Assembly: GCA_041685645.1 (NCBI GenBank)
Contig: JAWLFI010000018.1
Location: 1 to 23,516 of the forward strand
Length of the DNA stretch: 23,516 nt
Direction: 5' to 3'
From: JAWLFI01 sp041685645
GTDB taxonomy: Bacteria; Bacteroidota; Bacteroidia; Chitinophagales; Saprospiraceae
Shown: positions 15,498-23,045 of the stretch, piece by piece
Layout of the letters: each line of letters starts with the position of its first letter
Numbering within the stretch: the first letter of the stretch is position 1
Position numbers and translations under genes: made by a program
Notes under the pieces: model-generated
What the model saw: the letters and a program-made list of their open reading frames with translations, nothing else
Database searches by the model: none
What the model was told of the DNA's origin: nothing

Positions 15498-15809
15498 AGA
15501 AGAGCGAAACTATTTTCCCTAACAAAAGTAGCGGAAAAACGCGAAGTGATTATACCGATATATGGGGCGCTTCGCATGGCACGCTGACGGACGCTCTAAA
15601 TTCAATAGGGACTTTATCAGCCTGCTCGAATCACAGTAAAGGATCGTCCGGAGCTGGTCACTGACAGAAAAACAACAGGTCAAGGAGTGATTGATAATAT
15701 TATCGACGATATGATTGAAGAGAACCTGCGATTTGGTGGCGATAGTGTATTTTTTCCTGTTGAAGATTCAGAAGATTTTCTTGGACTGACTTTAGTCACG
15801 AGATACTAA
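15498..15809 (+). pseudogene. Decayed 3' end of a BaeRF-like (archaeo-eukaryotic release-factor-type) gene
   Basis: One frame gives recognisable protein for about 100 codons but is broken by TGA (15585), TAA (15597) and TAG (15606), with another TGA just upstream (15495). From 15609 it is open for 66 codons to a TAA at 15807: LYQPARITVKDR, then GQGVIDNIIDDMIEENLRFG, then GDSVFFPVEDSEDF, ending in LVTRY. The order PAR(V/I), GVID-x-(A/I)-x-D-E-(V/M)-I, L-x-x-GG, V-x-F-V, and a terminal L-x-x-RY matches the C-terminus of BaeRF-type proteins as I remember them. The part before the stops (REVIIPIYGALRMAR, RTL) fits the same alignment. The N-terminal two thirds is not found. A strong terminator 32 bp downstream marks the old gene end. 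Confidence 0.55.
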
Positions 15810-15840
15810 GGCGTTTCGTTCCGATTGGGAATAACATAGA

Positions 15841-15877
15841 AAAGGCCATTTGCGATGCAAATGGCCTTTGTTGTTTT
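15841..15877. terminator. Strong rho-independent terminator
   Basis: AAAGGCCATTTGC pairs perfectly over 13 bp with GCAAATGGCCTTT around a GAT loop, followed by GTTGTTTTT on the plus strand. On the minus strand the same stem is followed by TCTATG after four T, so it may also stop transcripts from lpdA. On the plus strand its only upstream partner is the decayed BaeRF-like gene. Confidence 0.8.
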
Positions 15878-15879
15878 TA

Positions 15880-16037
15880 CTAAATTATCGTCGAGAAGCC
15901 TTACCTATTCTGCCTAAAAACCCTTCACAATTCTTATGATCCGCATCCCATAAGCTCAAATCCCATATAGAACTCAGATCTTCTGGATGGACTGGATTGT
16001 GATATAGATTATTTTTCGGCAAGAATCCTCCTGTCCG
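15880..16037. other. Gap downstream of lpdA without a supported gene
   Basis: A minus-strand frame from a TTG (16022) to a stop at 15885 gives 45 residues after a GGAGGA sequence, but resembles no family I know and uses a non-ATG start. Nothing else is visible. Confidence 0.3.
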
Positions 16038-17441
16038 CTACATATGTATAGGACGCTTTTCGGTAGCCGCCAGGGCGGCCTCCTTCATGCCCTCGCTGTA
16101 GGTCGGATGCGGATGACTCATGCGCGCCATATCTTCGGCAGAGCCTTTGAATTCCATCACAGCGACGGCCTCCATAATCAGATCTGCGGCACGGGCTCCA
16201 ATAAGGTGAGCGCCCAACAATTGATCCGTTTCTTTATGAGCTATTAATTTGATCAGTCCCTCGGTATCCATACTCGCCCGGGCGCGCCCCAGCGCTTTGT
16301 AGGGAAACTTACCTACCTTGATGGGAACACCGGCCTCCTTGAGTTCCTCTTCGGACTTGCCTACTGAGGCTACCTCGGGCCAGGTATATACTACATTCGG
16401 AATGAGGTTATAGTCGATATGCGGTTGCTGTCCGGCGATCAGTTCGGCGACCAAAACGCCTTCTTCCTCCGCCTTATGGGCCAACATCGCTCCGCGAATC
16501 ACATCCCCAATGGCATAAATATGCGACTTCTCCGTTTGCAACTTATCATTCACTTCGACTTGCCCCTTGTCATTCGTCTTGAGGCCGGCATTTTCCAGTT
16601 TTAGCCCTTTCGTGTAAGCGTGTCGCCCTATGGAGACCAGACAGTAGTCGGCTTTGAACTCTTGGGTGTCATCACCTTCTCTGGCTTCCGCTGTGACCGA
16701 TACCGATCTCGAAGTCGTTTTGACTTTGCTTACGCCGTAGTTAAAGTGAAACTTCACGCCTAATTTCTTCATGGACTTGACCAGTTCCTTGCCACAATCC
16801 TTATCCATAGTGGCCAATGCGCGATCCATGTATTCCACCACCGTCACTTCTGTACCAATCCGAGCAAAAACAGAACCCAGCTCTAATCCAATGACACCGG
16901 CACCCACAACGACCATTTTCTTCGGCACTTTTTTTATCTCCAAAGCCTCTGTAGAAGTGATCACGCGTTTTTTATCGTACTGAAACATATCCGGCGTATT
17001 CGGCTTGGATCCCGTGGCGATCACAATGCGCTCACCGGTGATTTCATCTTTTCCTTCCTCTCCTTTATCAATCACTACTGTATGATCGTCTTTAAAACTT
17101 CCCCAACCGTGATGGACATCGATTTTATTCTTTTTCATTAAGAATTGAATGCCATCGACGTTTTCCTTCACCACGCCGGCCTTTCGCTTGATCATTTGAG
17201 GCATGTTTACGGATAGATCTTTGATATCTATCCCATGCGTTTCAAATTTATCGCGCGCAGTGTGAAAGTGCTCCGTAGAATCGAGCAAGGCCTTGGAAGG
17301 GATGCATCCTACATTCAAACAAGTCCCGCCCAAAGTATCATACTTTTCAATAATGGCTGTTTTCATACCTAACTGTGCCGCGCGAATCGCACAGACATAT
17401 CCGCCCGGTCCGGAACCAATGACGATCAAATCGTACTTCAT
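16038..17441 (-). CDS. lpdA: Dihydrolipoyl dehydrogenase
   Basis: 467 residues, typical for E3. It reoxidises dihydrolipoamide of the pyruvate, 2-oxoglutarate or branched-chain complexes (and glycine cleavage) with NAD+, in the cytoplasm. The FAD-binding GSGPGG (residues 9-14), redox-active disulfide Cys41/Cys46 in GGTCLNVGCIPSK, the NAD-binding VVVGAGVIGLELGSVFARIG, the second FAD segment YAIGDV, and the C-terminal catalytic His445/Glu450 in HPHPTYSEG are all intact. The ATG at 17441 lies 3 nt after the ricT stop, so the pair is an operon. No E1 or E2 subunit gene is nearby, so its complex cannot be assigned. Confidence 0.97.
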   Translation of the reverse strand: MKYDLIVIGSGPGGYVCAIRAAQLGMKTAIIEKYDTLGGTCLNVGCIPSKALLDSTEHFHTARDKFETHGIDIKDLSVNMPQMIKRKAGVVKENVDGIQFLMKKNKIDVHHGWGSFKDDHTVVIDKGEEGKDEITGERIVIATGSKPNTPDMFQYDKKRVITSTEALEIKKVPKKMVVVGAGVIGLELGSVFARIGTEVTVVEYMDRALATMDKDCGKELVKSMKKLGVKFHFNYGVSKVKTTSRSVSVTAEAREGDDTQEFKADYCLVSIGRHAYTKGLKLENAGLKTNDKGQVEVNDKLQTEKSHIYAIGDVIRGAMLAHKAEEEGVLVAELIAGQQPHIDYNLIPNVVYTWPEVASVGKSEEELKEAGVPIKVGKFPYKALGRARASMDTEGLIKLIAHKETDQLLGAHLIGARAADLIMEAVAVMEFKGSAEDMARMSHPHPTYSEGMKEAALAATEKRPIHM

Positions 17442-17444
17442 ATC

Positions 17445-18662
17445 TTAGTTTTTATTATTGCCTCTGTCAGAAGGTCCTCTTTTCCTGTTTTTAGAGGAGG
17501 AATCCTTTCCTTTTCTATTATTATTCGACTTTCTTCCTGAGCCTTTTCGGCGACCTCGTTTAGACTTCTTCTTTTCTCTGGGCAAATCCACCACTCCCGT
17601 CACATTCGACTCAAAATCGATATCCAAATCCTCCTCCGGCATGAATGATGCACTCTGCAGGGTTTCGGGCTTCTTCCCATCCTGATTCATCGCCTTGATT
17701 TCCTTGACGCGCTCTACATCCAGACTGACCACCTGCCGGCGGCCCCTGTTGTCTTCCATCATATAATACATCTGCCGCTTAAAAATATCCATTTTAATCA
17801 TATGAGCCTTGCCCTCCTCCGTAAATAACTTATCCACTTTTTTGGGGAAATCCTTCAAAGCATCCAAATAGGTATCCAACTCGTAATTCAAGCAGCATTT
17901 TAGCCGGCCGCACTGTCCGGATAGCTTGGATTGATTGATCGATAAATTTTGGTAGCGAGCCGCAGAAGTAGATACTGATTTAAAGTCGGTCAGCCAGGTA
18001 GAGCAACAAAGTTCTCGGCCACAAGGCCCCAATCCACCGATGCGCCCTGATTCCTGTCGAGCGCCGATTTGTCGCATTTCCACCTTCACCCGGAATTCGC
18101 GTGCATAGGATCTCACCAATTCCCGAAAATCTATACGCCCCTCGGCCGTGTAATAAAAAGTCGCCTTTCTGAGATCGGCGCGAAACTCCACATCCCCCAC
18201 TTTCATCTCAAGGCCCAGAGTGCGCGCCATAGCCCGCGCTTTTACCATAGCCGGTTTCTCCAACTCCCGAGCCTCCTGCATCTTCCCCAGGTCGCGAGGA
18301 TGAGCCACCCGAATCACTTCGTGCAAAACGGCATCTTCCTTCACCTTTTTCTTCCGCATTTGCAGGCGCACCAGCTCTCCACTCAGGGTCACCTGCCCCA
18401 CATTATAGCCCCCCACATCATCGACCACGACTTTATCACCCGTCACCGCGTGCACATTTTCCGGCATCTTATAAAACTCCTTGGTCGCCCCCGATTTAAA
18501 ACTCACTTCCACGATATCAAAAGCCACCGCATCGTGGATATCCATCACAGAGATCCAATCAAAAGTATTCAGTTTATTACAGCCTCCGGTAGAGCATCCA
18601 CCATTGCTTTTACAGCCTTTTGGCGAACCATTTGTCGCCGTAGCACATCCTTCGCATCCCAT
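17445..18662 (-). CDS. ricT: PSP1-domain protein RicT (YaaT-like)
   Basis: 405 residues. In Bacillus, RicT joins RicA and RicF in an Fe-S-containing complex that adjusts RNase Y; in Bacteroidota its role is not established. The PSP1 core (about 60-310) shows the hallmark cysteine clusters GLGPCGRELCCSTWL and SGQCGRLKCCLNYELDTY. The N-terminus is an added Cys-rich segment (C3, C6, C17, C23, C28 in the first 28 residues) leading into KLNTFDWISVMD. The C-terminus is a long basic, disordered tail (about 360-405) full of Lys, Arg, Gly and Ser, suggestive of RNA contact. The ATG at 18662 is clear. Elsewhere this gene often neighbours holB; here holB is about 3 kb away on the same strand. Confidence 0.92.
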   Translation of the reverse strand: MGCEGCATATNGSPKGCKSNGGCSTGGCNKLNTFDWISVMDIHDAVAFDIVEVSFKSGATKEFYKMPENVHAVTGDKVVVDDVGGYNVGQVTLSGELVRLQMRKKKVKEDAVLHEVIRVAHPRDLGKMQEARELEKPAMVKARAMARTLGLEMKVGDVEFRADLRKATFYYTAEGRIDFRELVRSYAREFRVKVEMRQIGARQESGRIGGLGPCGRELCCSTWLTDFKSVSTSAARYQNLSINQSKLSGQCGRLKCCLNYELDTYLDALKDFPKKVDKLFTEEGKAHMIKMDIFKRQMYYMMEDNRGRRQVVSLDVERVKEIKAMNQDGKKPETLQSASFMPEEDLDIDFESNVTGVVDLPREKKKSKRGRRKGSGRKSNNNRKGKDSSSKNRKRGPSDRGNNKN

Positions 18663-18886
18663 ATATTATATATTTATCAGCTACTGCCCAGTCCTCACTA
18701 TCCTCCCTGTTCTCACTCCACTTCTCCCACACTTCACGCTTCATTCGACTCAGCATATCGCCTGTGTTTTCTTATTCAAAGATAGTAAAAAAACAGCCCT
18801 TCACCGATCCCATCTCATTACTTCTCAGCCGCTCAGTAGATTCATAGCCATCACATGAAAAATATTACTGTTTTATGAAGATGTAT
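18663..18886. other. Leader region of ricT with purine-biased minus strand
   Basis: From about 18680 to 18750 the minus strand is dominated by G and A with loosely repeated GTGAG/GTGGAG words; next to ricT it turns AT-only. A 48-codon minus-strand frame (18756-18610) starts with ATG here and overlaps the ricT start in another frame, but is unlike any known protein. No clear promoter is seen. Confidence 0.35.
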
Positions 18887-19037
18887 ATTTTTTTGGGCGT
18901 CCCCCCCAAGGTTTTGGGGGGCGCTACGGTCGCCCGCTATCGGCTACCGGCGGTGCCGGCATCTCCCCATTGCGCCCGCCTGTCAGCGGTCGCGCAGGGG
19001 CCGGGCTCCCATCGCTGACGCGAAGCGCAAGAAAGGT
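18887..19037 (+). repeat. GC-rich structured intergenic element, copy B
   Basis: About 150 bp of GC-rich DNA between the ricT leader and the end of the symporter gene. It opens with seven T then GGGCGT, a hairpin CCCCCCAA/TTGGGGGG (18902-18921), CGCTACGGTC, CGCTATCGGC, a CCGGC-GGT-GCCGG hairpin (18947-18959), and ends CCCATCGCTGACGCG (19008-19022). An inverted GTCAGCG/CGCTGAC pair (18982-18988, 19013-19019) closes the distal half. The order of boxes matches copy C read on the opposite strand. No protein-coding signal or transposase is present. Confidence 0.65.
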
Positions 19038-19043
19038 TTTAAT

Positions 19044-20333
19044 TTACCCATACCATTTATTAAAGACCACGCAGGCGGTCAAATCACCCGTGACATTCAC
19101 AGCCGTGCGAAACATCCCCAAAATACGATCGATACCGACAATCACGATCAAACCATCCACAGGAATACCCGTACTCTGCAGTACCGACGCCAAAATGATG
19201 ACCCCACCACCGGGAATAGCAGGCGTTCCTATAGAAGCTGAAACAACTGTAGCCGTGAGTAAAACCACATTTATGAGTCCCAATTCCACGCCGTAAACCT
19301 GAGCCATAAAAAGCACCGTAATACACTGAAATAGCGCCGTTCCATTCATATTGATGATAGCGCCAATAGGAATTACAAAATCACTGACTTTAGAAGAAAC
19401 TCCCAACTTTTCATCTACCACTTTCATGGAAAGAGGCATGACGGCTGCCGAGCTGGCTGTCGAAAAAGCAAGCAGCAGCGCATCCTTTATTTTAGCGATA
19501 AACCGAAACGGATTTTTCCGCGTCGTCAGAAAGTAAATAAGCATGTAAAAAACCAAAATGAACAATAGTCCTAATAGCACGACCATCATATAATAGCCCA
19601 GCCCCAGGAAAATTTCCACACCCGTTGTGGAAACCAATGCAGCCATGAGACCAAAAACAGCATAAGGCACTAAAATCATCGCCCACCCTACAATAATCAT
19701 TGATATCTTTTGAATGGATTCGATAAATCGAACGACCGGACGGGCAGTTTCTCTTTCCAGTTGTGTAAGAGCAATACCGATAATCACCGTAAAAATAACC
19801 ACGCTCAGCATTTCACCACTCAGAATGGATTGCAGCGGGTTCACAGGAATCAGTCCGGAAATAGATTCGGGAATATTTATCGACACATCCTGACTTGCCT
19901 GGACCCCCAAATCAGTGGGCTCTTTACCGGAAAAGCCGCCCTGAGCGCGCACAAAGTCCCCGGGTTTAAACTGGTAAGCCAAAACAATTCCAATAATGAC
20001 AGATACTACGGTGGTCAGAATGAAATAAATAAAGAGTTTGAGTCCAAATGATTTGAGATCGGCAGAGACATTGCTCACAAGCCCGGAAATAATGGAAGCA
20101 AAAATCAAGGGAATCATGATCATTTGCACCAATTTCATGAAGATATCTCCCGGCAAATTGAGCCAACTGCTCAAGGATTGGCTGAGCTCCTCAGAAACCC
20201 AGGCTGTCGAGGGGTTTAAGGCCAGGCCCACCAACACCCCCAAAATCATTCCGATGATCACCTTTAACCAAAGTCGTCCCTTTACCAGATGGCGGAGGTG
20301 TATAGTAAGATCATTTAAAGGCTTTAGTCTCAT
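19044..20333 (-). CDS. Dicarboxylate/amino-acid:cation symporter (GltP/DctA family)
   Basis: 429 residues from the ATG at 20333; an upstream ATG (20366) adds eleven residues of no family likeness. Members import glutamate, aspartate, serine or C4-dicarboxylates with Na+ or H+ through an elevator mechanism. Eight membrane helices plus two re-entrant hairpins are visible: HP1 with FSTASSAAVMPLSM, the TM7 motif NMNGT, HP2 with GTPAIPGGG, and TM8 DRILGMFRTAVNVTGD. In TM8, Arg409 and Asn413/Asp417 match GltPh R397, N401 and D405, but the GltPh D394 position is Gly406, so binding of an amino group is in doubt. A dicarboxylate substrate is as likely as an amino acid. It is the downstream-most gene of the segment between copies B and C. 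Confidence 0.92.
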   Translation of the reverse strand: MRLKPLNDLTIHLRHLVKGRLWLKVIIGMILGVLVGLALNPSTAWVSEELSQSLSSWLNLPGDIFMKLVQMIMIPLIFASIISGLVSNVSADLKSFGLKLFIYFILTTVVSVIIGIVLAYQFKPGDFVRAQGGFSGKEPTDLGVQASQDVSINIPESISGLIPVNPLQSILSGEMLSVVIFTVIIGIALTQLERETARPVVRFIESIQKISMIIVGWAMILVPYAVFGLMAALVSTTGVEIFLGLGYYMMVVLLGLLFILVFYMLIYFLTTRKNPFRFIAKIKDALLLAFSTASSAAVMPLSMKVVDEKLGVSSKVSDFVIPIGAIINMNGTALFQCITVLFMAQVYGVELGLINVVLLTATVVSASIGTPAIPGGGVIILASVLQSTGIPVDGLIVIVGIDRILGMFRTAVNVTGDLTACVVFNKWYG

Positions 20334-20341
20334 CGTATTAA

Positions 20342-20349
20342 CAAATATA
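20342..20349 (-). promoter_or_regulatory. TAnnTTTG -7-type box upstream of the symporter
   Basis: TATATTTG on the minus strand, 8 nt before the ATG at 20333. A 6-bp inverted repeat AGGCAT/ATGCCT (20361-20380) lies just upstream and could be an operator. No -33 TTTG is at the right distance. Confidence 0.3.
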
Positions 20350-20443
20350 TATATAATTAAAGGCATAAGAAAGCATGCCTGAATTGCAGGGAACGAAAGC
20401 TATTCAAAAGGTAGAAATCGCAGGCGGAAAGTGAGAAGTGAGA

Positions 20444-20481
20444 CGAAAAAAAGGTCCATCCGAACGCATCCGATGAACCTT
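20444..20481 (-). terminator. Terminator of the tRNA-Leu gene
   Basis: On the minus strand AAGGTTCATC pairs with GATGGACCTT over 10 bp (one G-U pair), and the stem is followed at once by a run of seven T. It lies 7 nt beyond the tRNA 3' end. Confidence 0.8.
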
Positions 20482-20488
20482 TCTTTAG

Positions 20489-20574
<86 letters not shown>

Positions 20575-20582
20575 TTATTCCG

Positions 20583-20612
20583 CAAAATTACTACTTTCGA
20601 AGAAATAACAAA
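20583..20612 (-). promoter_or_regulatory. Consensus Bacteroidota promoter of tRNA-Leu
   Basis: On the minus strand TTTG, exactly 18 bp, TAATTTTG: an exact match to the Bacteroidota -33 (TTTG) and -7 (TAnnTTTG) elements. It ends 8 nt before the mature tRNA 5' end, the usual place for a stable-RNA promoter. This is the best promoter in the window. Confidence 0.85.
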
Positions 20613-20726
20613 TTATTTGCTGCACAATTTTCATCCGCTGATGAGCACGGGACTTTCTCTCCCTGAATGCAAAGGAATTGTCATCGCAGACCCAGAAAAC
20701 TAGCCTCTGCCTTCGATGAGCATACC

Positions 20727-21395
20727 TTAATCTGTGCCCCGAATGGACAATTCTTCAGTCAAATGATCCATAGTGTAGCCCTCCAATCCCGGAATCACAT
20801 GATGTGCTTTCTCCAATTCTTCAGCTTCGCCAATACCAATGGTCCAAAAGCCTCCTTTTAAGGCAGCTTCAACTCCTTTGGCCGCATCTTCAAAAACGAT
20901 GATTTGTCGAGGGGGAAGCTCCAATCCCTCTGCTCCCAGCTCAAACACCTGGGGATCGGGCTTGGAGCGGGTGGTTTTGGTACCGTCAATCATCACATCA
21001 AATAAATCTGCAATGCCCAGCGCCTGCAATACAGTAGCCGCATTTTTACTAGCGGACCCCAAAGCGGTACGATAGCCTTCCGAACGAACTGAATGTATAA
21101 AGTCAATAGCGCCCGGAAGTGCCTCTGCTGAGGAAAGATCTCTTATCATTTCCAAATACCAGGCATTCTTCTTGCCGGCGAGAATCTCTTTATGGGCATC
21201 TGTGAGTCCAATCCCATTCCACAAGAGAATTTGATCCAGGGACTCCATTCTAGAAACCCCTTTCAGCCTTTTGTTCTGTTCCAGAGTGAGGTCCGCTCCT
21301 ATCGCCTGTGCCATTTTCTTCCACGCCAAAAAGTGAAAATGGGCGGTGTCCACTATGACACCATCTAAATCAAAAATAATTCCTTTCAGTTCCAC
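20727..21395 (-). CDS. pgmB: Beta-phosphoglucomutase
   Basis: 222 residues, HAD superfamily. The enzyme converts beta-glucose 1-phosphate to glucose 6-phosphate in maltose, trehalose or related disaccharide use. The nucleophile Asp9 and acid/base Asp11 are in IIFDLDGVIVDTAHFHFLAW, and the cap-domain LKGVSRMESLDQIL carries the phosphate-binding Arg, both as in Lactococcus beta-PGM. GSASKNA, the Lys of RSKPDP and the Asp pair region VFEDAAKGVEAA complete the HAD core. The start is GTG at 21395; no ATG exists upstream before a stop. A disaccharide phosphorylase partner is not in the window. It is followed on the same strand by tRNA-Leu, which has its own promoter. Confidence 0.93.
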   Translation of the reverse strand: MELKGIIFDLDGVIVDTAHFHFLAWKKMAQAIGADLTLEQNKRLKGVSRMESLDQILLWNGIGLTDAHKEILAGKKNAWYLEMIRDLSSAEALPGAIDFIHSVRSEGYRTALGSASKNAATVLQALGIADLFDVMIDGTKTTRSKPDPQVFELGAEGLELPPRQIIVFEDAAKGVEAALKGGFWTIGIGEAEELEKAHHVIPGLEGYTMDHLTEELSIRGTD

Positions 21396-21625
21396 TGCTA
21401 TATATTTTAATAGCCCGATTCAAAATTGATAGAACGGAGCTAAATTAAGAAAATCTAATCTTATTGTATGTTTAACACTAAGTTTTTCTGATTCCGGGGA
21501 TATCAATTTTTGATTGCTATCCCAGCTCTTCAAAGATAGCTGAATCCATTGAGCCTAATCGTCAAAATTTCGCATCGATAATACTTGTGCTCTAGAGAAT
21601 ACGAAACTCTGATGATGACATCTAC
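21396..21625. other. AT-rich upstream region of pgmB
   Basis: No gene is visible. An imperfect palindrome (GATA, TCAA, TTT, TTGA, then TATC) lies near 21499-21521. No promoter matching the Bacteroidota consensus is evident on the minus strand for pgmB. Confidence 0.3.
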
Positions 21626-21779
21626 TTAGCGCCCGGCAGGGCGCAAGCGTAAGCGATGGAAAGGGGCATCCGCCGATCGGCGGATGCGTCCGAATCCCAG
21701 CCATACTTGGGTGGGAAGAGGACCGATAGCCCTGGACGTAGCGACCCTCTCGCCCCGGCGAGAGGGATACGCCCAAAAA
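21626..21779 (-). repeat. GC-rich structured intergenic element, copy C
   Basis: About 154 bp starting 9 nt after the holB stop. Read on the minus strand it opens GTTTTTGGGCGTATC, then a hairpin with 10-bp arms (CCCTCTCGCC/GGCGAGAGGG, 21745-21766), TCGCTACG, TCCAGGGCTATCGGTC, a perfect 22-bp palindrome (21666-21687, arms GCATCCGCCGA and its complement), CCATCGCTTACGC and a GCGCCC-GGCA-GGGCGC hairpin (21629-21644). The box order matches copy B, while the hairpin sequences differ yet stay paired. It may also end holB transcripts. No coding signal is present. Confidence 0.65.
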
Positions 21780-21788
21780 CATGAAAAA

Positions 21789-22904
21789 TTATTGTGGATT
21801 GTGAAAGACTTCGTGTAATTCGCGGGAAAAGTGAGTGTATAAAATTTTGGCATTTGCATTCTGCTGAATACTCTCGCTCGCCTCTTGTAATAAGTTGACG
21901 ACCAACTGAATCTGATGAAGATTCAGCAACTGTGCCAAACTGCGAATAGGCTTTTGCTGATCCACGGGCAACCGCAACTCATCGGCGCCCAAATATTGGC
22001 TAGTGAGAATGGCCTCGAGGGTGTTCATACCGACGCTCAACAGCTGTTTTTGCGCCTCTCGCCCCATCTTTGCAAAGTCATCGGCGCGACTCACGATATC
22101 CTCGGGGCGGCAGGTATAACAAGCGCGCATCCAATCGACAAAGGTCTGAAATCCCACATCATCGGACTGCTCCAGAGCGGCCAAGGCGGTATTTAGATTT
22201 CCATTGGCCTGGAAGGCGAGAGACTGGGCTTTATCCTCGGGAATTTGGTGTTCGGACATCAGGTAATCCTTAATCACCTCATCGGATAAGGGATCTGTGA
22301 ATAGTGTGCGGCAGCGGGATTGAATGGTATTGAGAATGGCTTCGCGCTGCTCTGTCAATAGAATAATGTACATACCCGGCGGAGGTTCTTCAATAATCTT
22401 GAGCAAGCGATTGCCATCTTTTTGCAGGTATTCGGCCATCCATATAACGAGAAACTTCTCCTGGCCCTGATAACTCTTCATACCTGTAAATTCAATGATC
22501 TCATTGATTTCCATCACATTGATATTGAACTGCTTATTTTCTGCCTGCAAATACGATTGCCAGTCAGAGAGGGAGGCGAAGGGAGACTCGAGCATCATTT
22601 CGCGCCACTGCTTCATCGCATCGGCAGAACGAGAACCCGCTCCTATGACGGGAATGGTAAAGTGAAGATCGGGGTGGGATAAGTTATGCGTCTTTTTACA
22701 ATTATCACATCGGCCACAGCTTTCCCCTGTTTCCGGATCTCGCTCCCGGCATAAAATAGAGGAGATCAGTGCTCGGACTAAAGGCATACCTCCTCGGCCG
22801 GCTTCCCCCACAATAAGTGTGGCATGGGGCACTCTCTCTAGTCGCACTGACTGCTGCAGTAACTCCTTGATATCTGATCGTCCGGGAATTTGGCTAAAAT
22901 TCAC
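21789..22904 (-). CDS. holB: DNA polymerase III subunit delta' (HolB)
   Basis: 371 residues. Delta' is the stator subunit of the clamp loader that places the beta clamp on primed DNA. The AAA+ core (about 1-210) has the Zn-binding cysteines C52, C63, C66 and C69 (SCGRCDNCKK). The P-loop region VGEAGRGGMP lacks the Gly-Lys-Ser/Thr of active ATPases, as expected for the non-hydrolysing delta'. Further marks are FLVIWMAEYLQKDGNRLLKIIEEPP, ILLTEQ and the sensor-1-like TIQSRCRT. A C-terminal helical collar domain (about 240-371) follows. The start is GTG at 22904 with an in-frame TAA two codons upstream. Copy C of the GC-rich element begins just after its stop. Confidence 0.92.
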   Translation of the reverse strand: MNFSQIPGRSDIKELLQQSVRLERVPHATLIVGEAGRGGMPLVRALISSILCRERDPETGESCGRCDNCKKTHNLSHPDLHFTIPVIGAGSRSADAMKQWREMMLESPFASLSDWQSYLQAENKQFNINVMEINEIIEFTGMKSYQGQEKFLVIWMAEYLQKDGNRLLKIIEEPPPGMYIILLTEQREAILNTIQSRCRTLFTDPLSDEVIKDYLMSEHQIPEDKAQSLAFQANGNLNTALAALEQSDDVGFQTFVDWMRACYTCRPEDIVSRADDFAKMGREAQKQLLSVGMNTLEAILTSQYLGADELRLPVDQQKPIRSLAQLLNLHQIQLVVNLLQEASESIQQNANAKILYTHFSRELHEVFHNPQ

Positions 22905-22916
22905 TGCTTAATTTTG
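22889..22916 (+). promoter_or_regulatory. Possible promoter of the PTPS-like gene
   Basis: TTTG (22889-22892), 16 bp, TAATTTTG (22909-22916). Both elements are exact but the spacer is one or two bases short of the usual range, and the leader would be about 120 nt. It overlaps the holB start on the other strand. Confidence 0.35.
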
Positions 22917-23045
22917 ATAGGATAAAGGTAGGGAAATAAGATCAACTTTGAGAAAAGTAAAATAAAGGATGTCATCGAAAAGTGGATGAATTTCAATTTG
23001 CTAAAACCCTGACCTGATAATACTGTTGAATAGTAAAATAACACT

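Noticed and set aside
15498..15809. Stop-codon recoding (selenocysteine or readthrough) in the BaeRF-like frame
   Set aside because: TGA, TAA and TAG all occur within a short span and no selenocysteine hairpin is seen, so decay is simpler.
15885..16022. 45-codon minus-strand frame with TTG start after a GGAGGA
   Set aside because: Shine-Dalgarno use is rare in this phylum, the start is non-ATG and the protein matches nothing known; kept only as a note.
18069..18785. 238-codon plus-strand frame opposite ricT
   Set aside because: His/Phe/Leu-rich antisense shadow of a well-supported gene.
21555..21859. Minus-strand open frames across copy C
   Set aside because: Same composition artefact; one runs into the holB end in the wrong frame.
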